The notes below the pieces were generated by a model. That model was given only the letters and a program-made list of their open reading frames with translations. It did no database searches and was not told where the DNA came from. A stretch of DNA of 34,315 bases from Microcystis wesenbergii FACHB-1317 (lineage in GTDB: Bacteria > Cyanobacteriota > Cyanobacteriia > Cyanobacteriales > Microcystaceae), in NCBI RefSeq assembly GCF_014696875.1, contig NZ_JACJQV010000158.1, positions 1 to 34,315 on the forward strand, read 5' to 3'. Position numbers and translations under genes: made by a program. Each line of letters opens with the position of its first letter. Positions within the stretch are counted from its first letter, which is position 1. This document shows positions 15,832 to 23,566 of this stretch, in pieces.

Positions 15832-18800
15832 TTAAAAAGAATACACGGCTGTTTTGATATTTTGGTAGTTATCATCTAGATCTGATTCTAGGAGAATAAT
15901 CGCAGTAATTCTTCTAGTCATCTCGCTGACTTCCTGCACTTCTGCGATAGTTAATCCCCGTCCTAATAATTTTTCCTCGCGATAACTTAGCCATTTTTTA
16001 ATGACTTGATAACCCCCGATAGTATATTCCCAAACCCGGGCCGGTATATTTTGCCAATAGGCTCGATCGTTGAGATAAATATCATAGGTTTTGGTTCCTA
16101 ATAATTTTCGCATTTCTGGGCTAATTACGCTCATTTCTGTGGTTGTATATTGTCTGGCGATCGCTTTTCCTTTACCCGGCATTGTCACGCCATTTTTCCC
16201 CCCGTGTCCCCAACCAACGTTAATAATTAAATCCCCCTTATCTGGGTTTAAATTTCCCCCATCAGTGCAGGAAATCAAGGCGATTTTTTGCAGTGCAGGG
16301 GTCGGTTTTTTGGTGACTCCTATAACGGGGTTTTCTGTGTCTAAAAGAGAGGCGATCGCTTGTCCTAGTTCGGCAGATTTAATTAATAATTCTTGGCTAT
16401 TGGGAAGGGGAATTCTTGGGAAGTCTTGACGAATACCGTCGGCATTTTCCCGAAGATATAAGGGAGAGTACCCAATCGCTAACGAGTGCAGCCAAATTAA
16501 GGAAGCATTCTCGATATTTTCATCAAGATTATTAATACCCAGTTGATTTAAGTATTGACGAGATTTTTCCGAGAGATTAGCTTTTATTGAAGGACTATTA
16601 AAGTTACCAGAATCGAATAATTTTCCTTGAGTATTATCTTCTGTATTCACCTTCTCTGAATTTTGACGTAATCGTATAGGAAAGTGATGAGATTGTCCTC
16701 GAATTACATGAAAGTCTGTTAAAAACTTGGTAAAATAAATAGGAACTCCTTCCGGTTCAGTTACACCAGCAGGACGACTGACTAAAAAGGAATTACCTTG
16801 AAATTGATGAATAAATAGCGAAGGTCTTGCTCGGTTCCATAAAGGTGTAATTTGAGTATAATAACACCATTTAACCTCATAGGGTCTGAGCAGATAAGGT
16901 AACAGCATTTGAGGATTAAATTTTTCGCGTAACTTTAAGACTTTATCTCTTGCTTTTTTGGCATTAAATCCAGCCACATCTTTAGTTAAACCTGTATTAA
17001 GTGATGCTAATTCTTCCCATGAAACATTTTGATTAAAGTATTTACTTATTCTTTCCGAAAGAATAGTTTTATCACTATCAATAAAACTATAGCCTCGATT
17101 CTCTTTATAACCTGTAATTGGAGCTTCATCAGATAAATCTGTTAACTTTGGCCATGCTAAATAGTGAGAGGAAACATCGGAGGGACGGAAAGAATAACGA
17201 TTAGATAGTTCTGGGTTAGAGACTTGATAAAAAGCATCAAAATCTTGATTATTTAAACTATCTAATAACTGTTCTCGTTTAGCCACTCCCCAGAAATGGC
17301 GAAAATAGACATCAACATTTTTATTCCTTACTTCCTTTCTTACCATTAATCCGATAGTTGTCCCGACTCGAATTCCTTCCTTATTGTATTGAGTAGAAAA
17401 AACACTAGGATCTGGATTACCTTCGGGGGTTAACTTTCCCGTTTCGCGACTATCACCATTGAGACAATCAAACCAAAGACGATCAAATTCTTGTAAAAAT
17501 CTTTGCCGCATCACCACAAAAGAAGGATCACCGAGATAGGAAAAATTAGAAATATAACAAACAACCCCTTTGCCAGTATTTTCTGAAATACATCTTTCCG
17601 CTAAACGAAAAAAGCGCACATATAACTCATCTAAATTAAACTTTTTAATCCCCCAATCGGAGATTAAACCCTGTTTATACACTTCTACTAAACCTGCTTC
17701 TTCTGCGGGACTGGTTCCAGCAAAAGCATTGTAGGGAGGATTACCGAGAATAACTAAAATCGGTTTACCGCGCTTAACTTCATCAGCTGCCTCTCGTTCC
17801 TTATTTAACTCCGGAAAACTTAATTGTAGCTGTTGAATTTTCTGTTTACTTTCCTCATCGGGGGGTTGCCAACCGGTTAAAGCATTAGTCAGATAAATCC
17901 CGACTCGTTCACTATCTTCTATTAAAGGTACACCCAAACTTTGCAGGAATAAACCTAATTGTAGATGAGCGACGACAAAAGGAGCGGTTAAAATCTCGAA
18001 ACCGAAAATTCTTTCTATGGCTGCCTTTTTCACCAAAGCCATGGCTAAAGCACCCGCGCCATTTTCCTGTAAAGTATCGGTAATATAGCGCAAAACCTCG
18101 ACTAAATAAGCACCAGTGCCACAGCAAGGATCGAGAATATAAACATCGGGATTAGCTAAACCGTCCTCAATATTTAATTCTTCTCGTAAAACTCGATCGA
18201 CTCGCGCTACCATATAGCGAACAATTTCCGGAGGAGTGTACCAAACTCCCAATTCTTTGCGTAAATCAGGATCAAAAGCTTGCAGAAATGGTTCATAGAA
18301 ATACTGTACCGCTTGTCCCTCATCGAATTGACGAAAAAATTCCTCTCGTCGCACTCGATTTAAAGCTGCACCAGTCCAATTCAAGACTTCTACTAATCCC
18401 AAAGATTTTAACTTACTCGGTGCAGCGATCTGCTCAAATAGGATCGCTAACATGGGAACATGGAGATGGTGGGCTGCGGATTTCCAATCGAACTTATCCT
18501 CGCGATTGAGGTTTTCCTTGTGCCATAATACCCAAGCGGAAAATAAACCATAAAAGAGGGTTTGCACGAGGGTAGAACGAAAAAATTTATTTCCCTGTTC
18601 CTGTTCAAATTTGATACCTAGGGCATTTTCTAAAGCTTGACGAATATTGGCCAGAGCGGGAAGATCGGAATGATGTTCTAAGCGTGCTTTTGCGTCCCGC
18701 GCATAGGAAGCAAGAAACCAAGCAACATCGGCTGGTGAGGTGATAGGAGCCGCCTGTAAAAGCACTCTCTTTAGGTATTCTAAGAGGCTATCACCCTGTT

Positions 18801-19287
18801 CGGCGGCGAATTTGGATGGATTTGAGGTTTTTAGCCAAAACTCGGCTTCTGAGGGGGCTAAACTATAGGCTTCTAATTCTACCGGTTGACCTTGGCTATT
18901 GCGGCCGATGAGCAGAAAATCGCGATAATTGGTGACTAATACTTGACCGTATTTTTGCCAGTATTTTTGTACTTGCTCGCTGGCGGCGATTTTTTTGACA
19001 TCTTCTTTGGTTCCCTTAATCTCGATCGCGCCTCTTTCGGGAAAAATCGCCGTAAAAGGTTCTAATTCTTGATTTTTGGGGAATTGATCGACGTTAAAAA
19101 GTCCCCCGTCCGGCAATCCCGCACCCTGATTTCTGAGGTTGATAATGCAGCGCACTCGCAGTTTTAGGGTTTTACCGATTTCGTTAAGGAGAGTTTCGAG
19201 AGTGCCGTAGTAGGAGGTTTCTTTTACCGCTGCTTGGGAGGAGTGGATTTCGTGCAGGTTGCGAAAATAATTGACGAGGGGATTCAT
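15832..19287 (-). CDS. single-chain restriction-modification enzyme (type IIG / ISP-like, no helicase)
   Basis: 1151 residues. One polypeptide appears to carry nuclease, N6-adenine methyltransferase and DNA-recognition functions. Residues 1-130 look like a PD-(D/E)XK nuclease: GLPDGGLFN with Asp60, then GAIEIKG with Glu89-x-Lys91. The methyltransferase region has GVWYTPPEIVRYMV (347-360), the SAM loop DPCCGTGAYLVEVL (386-399) and the catalytic NPPY (516-519). The C-terminal ~450 residues resemble the type ISP specificity domain, including VWEYTIGGYQVIKKWLSYRE near the end. No DEAD-box helicase motifs lie between nuclease and methylase, unlike LlaGI-type ISP enzymes. It should act alone on foreign DNA; all motifs look intact. 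Confidence 0.88.
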   Translation of the reverse strand: MNPLVNYFRNLHEIHSSQAAVKETSYYGTLETLLNEIGKTLKLRVRCIINLRNQGAGLPDGGLFNVDQFPKNQELEPFTAIFPERGAIEIKGTKEDVKKIAASEQVQKYWQKYGQVLVTNYRDFLLIGRNSQGQPVELEAYSLAPSEAEFWLKTSNPSKFAAEQGDSLLEYLKRVLLQAAPITSPADVAWFLASYARDAKARLEHHSDLPALANIRQALENALGIKFEQEQGNKFFRSTLVQTLFYGLFSAWVLWHKENLNREDKFDWKSAAHHLHVPMLAILFEQIAAPSKLKSLGLVEVLNWTGAALNRVRREEFFRQFDEGQAVQYFYEPFLQAFDPDLRKELGVWYTPPEIVRYMVARVDRVLREELNIEDGLANPDVYILDPCCGTGAYLVEVLRYITDTLQENGAGALAMALVKKAAIERIFGFEILTAPFVVAHLQLGLFLQSLGVPLIEDSERVGIYLTNALTGWQPPDEESKQKIQQLQLSFPELNKEREAADEVKRGKPILVILGNPPYNAFAGTSPAEEAGLVEVYKQGLISDWGIKKFNLDELYVRFFRLAERCISENTGKGVVCYISNFSYLGDPSFVVMRQRFLQEFDRLWFDCLNGDSRETGKLTPEGNPDPSVFSTQYNKEGIRVGTTIGLMVRKEVRNKNVDVYFRHFWGVAKREQLLDSLNNQDFDAFYQVSNPELSNRYSFRPSDVSSHYLAWPKLTDLSDEAPITGYKENRGYSFIDSDKTILSERISKYFNQNVSWEELASLNTGLTKDVAGFNAKKARDKVLKLREKFNPQMLLPYLLRPYEVKWCYYTQITPLWNRARPSLFIHQFQGNSFLVSRPAGVTEPEGVPIYFTKFLTDFHVIRGQSHHFPIRLRQNSEKVNTEDNTQGKLFDSGNFNSPSIKANLSEKSRQYLNQLGINNLDENIENASLIWLHSLAIGYSPLYLRENADGIRQDFPRIPLPNSQELLIKSAELGQAIASLLDTENPVIGVTKKPTPALQKIALISCTDGGNLNPDKGDLIINVGWGHGGKNGVTMPGKGKAIARQYTTTEMSVISPEMRKLLGTKTYDIYLNDRAYWQNIPARVWEYTIGGYQVIKKWLSYREEKLLGRGLTIAEVQEVSEMTRRITAIILLESDLDDNYQNIKTAVYSF

Positions 19288-19318
19288 AAAAACTGTGGTC
19301 TAGATAATTAAGGTTAAT
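19286..19318 (-). promoter_or_regulatory. leader sequence of the restriction gene, shared with 23062-23094
   Basis: The 33 bases touching the restriction gene start codon recur at 23062-23094 with 31 matches. On the minus strand the block ends in ACAGTTTTTAT and runs into the ATG. It probably holds the leader or promoter-proximal part of the gene. No clear Shine-Dalgarno is present. Confidence 0.5.
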
Positions 19319-19432
19319 CTTATAAAATTTTGTTACAAGATTGAACATTTCTGCTTTGAACGGTTACAATTCCCATTGTAAGTAGCCGGTTATATTTAAA
19401 TTAAAAATCGATTTTAGGTTCGATCCCCCCTA

Positions 19433-19649
19433 CCCCCCTTATTAAGCTGTCCTTTAGTCACATCTTTCTTAACATTTCAAACCTTTGTAGCACAAGGCTT
19501 TCAAGACTCGGTTAACAATTTGTAATATTCCTTGTTGACACCCTTACTGACAAAGAAAAAACTGAAATCAAGTCAGGATAAGGGTTGGAGTGCTTACTGC
19601 AAAAATTGTTAAGAAAGATCCCTATAAGGGATAGCTTATTAAGGGGGGT
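19433..19649. mobile_element. 217-base MITE-like element with 41-base terminal inverted repeats
   Basis: The first 41 bases (19433-19473) match the reverse complement of the last 41 (19609-19649 within one base) at 33 of 41 positions without gaps. The tips (six C then TTA, and AAGGGGGG) and the inner 12 bases (19462-19473 with 19608-19619) are the best conserved. The interior of about 135 bases holds no gene. No clear target-site duplication is seen. It lies 80 bases before the metalloprotease start. Confidence 0.7.
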
Positions 19650-19729
19650 GCTGATAGGCGGGGGCTCTGATAATTTTTAACGCCTACCTACTTAATTATT
19701 GATCTCTCTTGTTTTGGAGGAAATTAAAG

Positions 19730-21907
19730 ATGGCTGATTTTCTTGATTTCGTTGTTCGTGACAGTTTGCTCAATCCTCTTACTATCACGCTTTTATCTAC
19801 AGATTTAGAACAAATTGACGAAGGAACAAGACATGGCATTGATGCTCAGATTGATGACACAGATCCTCTTGGGCGTAAAGGAGCAATTTTAGCTGAGTCG
19901 GTGCAGGAAAATGGCTTAAAGACAGGAAATTCCCAGTCTGTATCGCTTAATACTAGCCAATCTCTAAGTTCTCTGGTTTCAAGTAACTTACAACACATTG
20001 CTGGGTGTAACTGCTCATTCTGCGCTCTTCCTCCATTTGATCCGAATCTAGTTAAGAATCAACCGAAACAGTCAGCCGCCACTGTATCAGCCGCTTTAAA
20101 TCTATCTCAAACTTTCTCCCTTAACAGCTTAGCAGGAGCAAATCACACAATTTATCTGGATTTTAACGGGCATACTACTTCTGGTACTTCTTGGAATACA
20201 GCCTATAATAAGGCTAATATTGTTACTCCTGCTTTCGATTTTGATGGCAATACAGGGTCTTTTAGTAATGCTGAACTAGAAAGAATCCAGTATATTTGGC
20301 AGCGCGTGGCGGAGGATTTCATCCCCTTTAATGTTAATGTCACAACTCAAGCTCCAACGGATATCAATGATTTGATTAAAAGCGGTACTGGTGACACTCG
20401 CTGGGGTGTGCGTGTTGCTATTGGTGGGAGCAGTTATGACTGGTTCGGTGCTGGAGCAGGAGGAGTTGCCTACGTTGGCTCTTTTAACTGGAATAGTGAT
20501 ACTCCCACCTTTGTTTTTGATGACCAACTAGGTAATGGTAACGAAAAATATACGGCTGAAGCTATTTCCCATGAAGTAGGACATACTCTCGGACTATCCC
20601 ATGATGGACGAATTACCCCCAGTGAGGGATACTACGCAGGACATGGTAGTGGGGATACTGGCTGGGCACCAATTATGGGAGTAGGATACTATCAGAACCT
20701 ATCCCAGTGGAGTAAAGGGGAGTATGCTTCCGCTAATAATACTCAAGATGATTTGCAAATTATTACCACCCAAAATGGTTTTGGCTACCGAACCGATGAT
20801 ACTGGTAGTACAATTGCTACTGCGAAAGCATTAACGGTTTCTGGTACTTCTGTTAGTGGTAATGGTATCATTGAGCGCAATACGGATGTAGATTTCTATA
20901 GTTTTACTACAGGTGCGGGTGCGATTAGTTTGACGGTGAATCCATTTAATCGTGGACCAAATTTAGATATTTTGGCAGAGTTATACAATTCTGCGGGAAC
21001 TCTAATTGCATCATCTAATCCGACGGATTTATTATCAGCAAATATTACAGCAAATGTCGCAGCCGGAACCTATTACCTCAAAATTGATGGGGTAGGCAAA
21101 GGATCTGCTCTTTCTACTGGCTACACTGATTATGGTAGTTTGGGGCAGTATTCGATTAGTGGTTCAGTATTACCGATATTGGGATACACATCACGAAAAG
21201 TCGATTTTAATGGTGATGGAAAGGATGATATCTTGCGCCAAGAAAAATATGCTGATGGGATCAGAGACGTTGAAATATATTATTCTAATGGGAATAGTTT
21301 TAACTCTCCTGTTACTCTTGCCCAGTGGTCATGGGCTTGTGTATCCAGTTTTGCTGGTGGCACTAACCTAATAGTCGGTGACTTCAATGGCGATAAAAAA
21401 AGTGATATTTTACGTCAAGAAACTATTGCTGACAATAACTCTGATGTATCCATTCTTTATTCAGACGGATATAACTTTAATGTTGGCTTAAATCAACTTT
21501 ATGACCAATCAGTTATGTATGCAGGTTTTGGAGGTGGAACTAAACTCTTAGTTGGGGATTTTAATGGTGATGGAAAGGACGATATCTTGCGCCAAGAAAA
21601 ATATGCTGATGGGATCAGAGACGTTGAAATATATTATTCTAATGGGAATAGTTTTAACTCTCCTGTTACTCTTGCCCAGTGGTCATGGGCTTGTGTATCC
21701 AGTTTTGCTGGTGGCACTAACCTGATAATTAATGACTTTAATGGGGATGGTAAAGATGATATTTTACGTCAAGAAACTATTGCTGACAATAACTCTGATG
21801 TATCCATTCTTTATTCAGATGGATACAACTTTAATGTTGGCTTAAATCAACTTTCCGATCAATCAGTTATGTATGCAGGTTTTGGAGGTGGAACTAATTT
21901 AATTTAA
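19730..21907 (+). CDS. metzincin (reprolysin-like) metalloprotease with PPC domain and FG-GAP repeats
   Basis: 725 residues from ATG 19730, chosen because TGGAGGAAATTAAAG places a ribosome-binding site nine bases upstream. An upstream in-frame TTG at 19709 is less likely. The protease domain contains the zinc motif HEVGHTLGLSHDG with the catalytic Glu, and a Met-turn in APIMGVGYY. A bacterial pre-peptidase C-terminal (PPC) domain follows (DVDFYSFTTGAGAISLTV to GTYYLKIDGVG). Four FG-GAP/VCBS-like repeats end the protein, each starting DFNGD with Asp/Gly calcium-type loops. No classical signal peptide is seen, so export by type I secretion is possible but unproven. A Cys pair in GCNCSFC near residue 90 is notable. 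The last repeat ends abruptly, so the C-terminus may be truncated. Confidence 0.85.
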   Translation: MADFLDFVVRDSLLNPLTITLLSTDLEQIDEGTRHGIDAQIDDTDPLGRKGAILAESVQENGLKTGNSQSVSLNTSQSLSSLVSSNLQHIAGCNCSFCALPPFDPNLVKNQPKQSAATVSAALNLSQTFSLNSLAGANHTIYLDFNGHTTSGTSWNTAYNKANIVTPAFDFDGNTGSFSNAELERIQYIWQRVAEDFIPFNVNVTTQAPTDINDLIKSGTGDTRWGVRVAIGGSSYDWFGAGAGGVAYVGSFNWNSDTPTFVFDDQLGNGNEKYTAEAISHEVGHTLGLSHDGRITPSEGYYAGHGSGDTGWAPIMGVGYYQNLSQWSKGEYASANNTQDDLQIITTQNGFGYRTDDTGSTIATAKALTVSGTSVSGNGIIERNTDVDFYSFTTGAGAISLTVNPFNRGPNLDILAELYNSAGTLIASSNPTDLLSANITANVAAGTYYLKIDGVGKGSALSTGYTDYGSLGQYSISGSVLPILGYTSRKVDFNGDGKDDILRQEKYADGIRDVEIYYSNGNSFNSPVTLAQWSWACVSSFAGGTNLIVGDFNGDKKSDILRQETIADNNSDVSILYSDGYNFNVGLNQLYDQSVMYAGFGGGTKLLVGDFNGDGKDDILRQEKYADGIRDVEIYYSNGNSFNSPVTLAQWSWACVSSFAGGTNLIINDFNGDGKDDILRQETIADNNSDVSILYSDGYNFNVGLNQLSDQSVMYAGFGGGTNLI
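21203..21907 (+). repeat. 354-base tandem duplication inside the protease gene
   Basis: Two units, 21203-21556 and 21557 to the gene end, each encode two FG-GAP-type repeats (118 residues, pattern A-B-A-B). The first ~165 bases of each unit differ at one or two positions. Differences cluster at 21363-21400 versus 21717-21754 and near the unit ends. The duplication is in frame. Confidence 0.9.
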
Positions 21908-22022
21908 TCCTGAACTTTATTGAATACACCTAGCCAGCATTTACTGGGGTGAGTTCGTAACCATTGGTGTCAACTTAAAGGGACAGGTTCCCAAATTTGC
22001 CGATTGAGAGAGGTTTTTTCTT

Positions 22023-22211
22023 GATGTCGCTTTCTCTCAAGGAAATGGGAGTTTTTCTGTAACAAACCAATTTATCGGAGATTTTGCTTCTTGGGCTGCT
22101 AACCCGAACGTCAGGGTATTAACGGGTAATTTTAATGGTGATAGTAAAACGGATGTGGCTCTAGTCAATCAGTCCGCAGGATGGAATACATTGCCTGTGG
22201 CTTTTTTCTAG
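22023..22211 (+). pseudogene. FG-GAP repeat gene remnant
   Basis: A 62-codon open stretch without a start codon reads DVAFSQGNGSFSVTNQFIGD, then NVRVLTGNFNGDSKTDVALV, then QSAGWNTLPVAFF and a stop. The GNFNGDSKTDVALV segment is a typical FG-GAP/VCBS unit. It is in a different frame from the protease gene that ends 115 bases upstream. It may be the detached 3' end of that gene or of a sister gene. Confidence 0.7.
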
Positions 22212-22351
22212 CGCTATCGCCTTGACGTAAACTCTGAAAATATGGAACGCAATCGCCTAAAAAACCCTAATTGGGGGGGAGCGTTAACATTATCTTAGCC
22301 TTGGCAGTAGCTGACTGGGTGAGGGGGTCATCAGGATTTTAGCAGACTTAG
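22212..22351. other. intergenic between gene remnants
   Basis: No gene or clear regulatory element. The stretch contains CCCTAATTGGGGGGG low-complexity sequence and probably includes the lost 5' part of the toxin gene that follows. Confidence 0.35.
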
Positions 22352-22564
22352 CTTGAAGTAACGGTTAAATTTCTGGAATCCATTATCCGTAAACCAGAAA
22401 AAAACTTCTGGTTTACGGATAATTTACAAGGAGATGTCAAGCAATTAAAGAATTTTACCCCTAATTATCGCTTAAGGGTGGGTAACTATCGAATTCTATT
22501 TGAGGTTGAAGAAATAACTTTAGTGATTTATCGTGTTAAACATAGACAAAATATCTACAATTAA
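22352..22564 (+). pseudogene. RelE/ParE-family toxin, broken 5' end
   Basis: An open frame without a usable start codon encodes FLESIIRKPEKNFWFTDN, then GDVKQLKNFTPNYRLRVGNY, then RILFEVEEITLVIYRVKHRQ and NIYN. The second half is a clear RelE/ParE mRNA-interferase core (YRLRVGxYRI, HRxxIY). The first ~20 residues of the family are missing, and a perfect 17-base inverted repeat occupies the middle (22383-22422). A TAG closes the frame upstream at 22349. The partner antitoxin follows 15 bases later. Confidence 0.75.
22383..22422. repeat. perfect 17-base inverted repeat inside the toxin remnant
   Basis: Arms 22383-22399 (TTATCCGTAAACCAGAA) and 22406-22422 are exact reverse complements around AAAAAC. 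It would fold into a very stable hairpin in RNA. Its translation (IIRKPEKNFWFTDN) does not resemble RelE, so it looks inserted. Confidence 0.85.
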
Positions 22565-22579
22565 ATTAAGGAGAAAACA

Positions 22580-22780
22580 ATGATTGAATTACATCCTAAA
22601 TTCTTAATCAAAAATGGCAAAAAAGAATTTGCTGTTTTAACTTATGAGGAGTTTATGAAAATTAAAGAAATCTTAGAAGACTTAGAGGATTTGGAAGATT
22701 TAATACAAGCAAAAGAAGAAGAAAAAGATAGTCAAACTTATTCTCTAGATGAGGTTAAGAAGATGCTAAATATTGATTGA
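22580..22780 (+). CDS. Phd/YefM-like antitoxin of the adjacent RelE relic
   Basis: 66 residues beginning [20 protein letters not shown]. This matches small cyanobacterial antitoxins that follow RelE/ParE toxins, with a short beta-strand start and an acidic helical tail ([20 protein letters not shown]). AAGGAG nine bases before the ATG is a good ribosome-binding site. The toxin partner upstream is broken, so this antitoxin is now unpaired locally; it may still neutralise related toxins elsewhere. The 3' end overlaps the extended frame of the methyltransferase stump on the other strand. Confidence 0.8.
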   Translation: MIELHPKFLIKNGKKEFAVLTYEEFMKIKEILEDLEDLEDLIQAKEEEKDSQTYSLDEVKKMLNID

Positions 22781-22863
22781 TTGTCTTGCTTTAATTCGAC
22801 TATTTCGCAGATGGGAAAAAATAGAGTTCCCCTTGTATCTCTAAATCTGGCTCGTTTTCCTAC

Positions 22864-22986
22864 TTTTCGACAGTTTTCGTCTATTTCACAAGAATATACA
22901 CAGTCATAACCAACGCTCTCGAAAGCTAATCTAAATCCTCCAATACCAGCAAAAAGATCGATAAATCTGAGTTTTTCGTTTGTCAT
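22864..22986 (-). pseudogene. C5 cytosine DNA methyltransferase, 5' stump
   Basis: From ATG 22986 the peptide reads [20 protein letters not shown], then [20 protein letters not shown]. This is motif I ([10 protein letters not shown]) and the start of motif II of m5C methyltransferases. After residue 41 the family similarity stops. The open frame continues with unrelated sequence ([20 protein letters not shown]) to a stop at 22738, inside the antitoxin gene. The Pro-Cys catalytic motif IV is absent, so the product cannot methylate DNA. Confidence 0.85.
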
Positions 22987-23061
22987 TGCCAAATTATGAC
23001 ACCAAAGATAGCCAAAGTGAATATATCCTAAATTTTAGCAAATGTTCCGACTTATGCAGCG

Positions 23062-23094
23062 ATAAAAACTGTAGTCTAGATAATTAAGATTAAT
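23062..23094 (-). repeat. second copy of the restriction-gene leader
   Basis: 31 of 33 positions match 19286-19318. In that copy the block ends on the ATG of the restriction enzyme; here the ATG position reads ATC. The block lies 75 bases upstream of the cytosine methyltransferase stump on the same strand. Confidence 0.8.
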
Positions 23095-23165
23095 AGGCCC
23101 CGATATAATCAATTTGGAGATACTAGATTAGGGATAATTGAGTAAAAACTCGCACAATTTCGGGT

Positions 23166-23498
23166 TCAGAATTCTGCGGCTTTTTCTTGCTCAATCTCGG
23201 TCTCCAATTCTTGACGTAATTCTTCTAGAGAAGTGGTGGCAGCTGTCTGAGATAATCTTTCTTGTGACCAATTTAAGGACTGAAAAAGTCGTTGAGCGTT
23301 AGCTGGAGAGCGCAAAAGATAAACTTCTTCTAATAAAGCGGATAATTCGTCAGCAGCAATCAAGGCCACATCATGATGACCCTGACGTTGGACAATAACG
23401 ATCGAGTTTCCCAGTTCTACTTGTTCTAAAACCTGAAGAAAATGTTCCTGTGCTTGGGTATAGCTAGTATAGGTGGTGGGGATGGGCAGCATGGCCAT
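23166..23498 (-). CDS. Phd/YefM-family antitoxin, apparently without a toxin
   Basis: 110 residues. The N-terminal half is the Phd/YefM DNA-binding fold: YTSYTQAQEHFLQVLEQVEL, IVIVQRQGHHDVALIAADEL and LEEVYLLRSPANAQRLFQSL. An acidic helical tail (LEELRQELETEIEQEKAAEF) would wrap a toxin such as YoeB or RelE. The ATG at 23498 has GGAG seven bases upstream; a second ATG two codons later is possible. No toxin frame follows the stop on the minus strand, where only a short peptide-like stretch (SEPEIVRVFTQLSLI) is open. It is therefore likely an orphan or relic antitoxin. Confidence 0.85.
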   Translation of the reverse strand: MAMLPIPTTYTSYTQAQEHFLQVLEQVELGNSIVIVQRQGHHDVALIAADELSALLEEVYLLRSPANAQRLFQSLNWSQERLSQTAATTSLEELRQELETEIEQEKAAEF

Positions 23499-23530
23499 TA
23501 ATCAACTCCGCAGTCAAAAAATTAATCAAT

Positions 23531-23559
23531 GGGTGCGTTAACAAAGCGTAACGCACCCC
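23531..23559 (-). terminator. likely terminator of the glutamate synthase gene
   Basis: A 10-pair inverted repeat (GGGTGCGTTA with TAACGCACCC, eight-base loop) lies seven bases after the gltS stop. On the minus strand ATTGATTAATTTTTTG follows, with the T-run about ten bases from the stem. GGTGCGTTA...TAACGCACC palindromes are frequent dispersed repeats in cyanobacteria, so the role as terminator is probable, not certain. Confidence 0.55.
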
Positions 23560-23566
23560 AAAGAAA

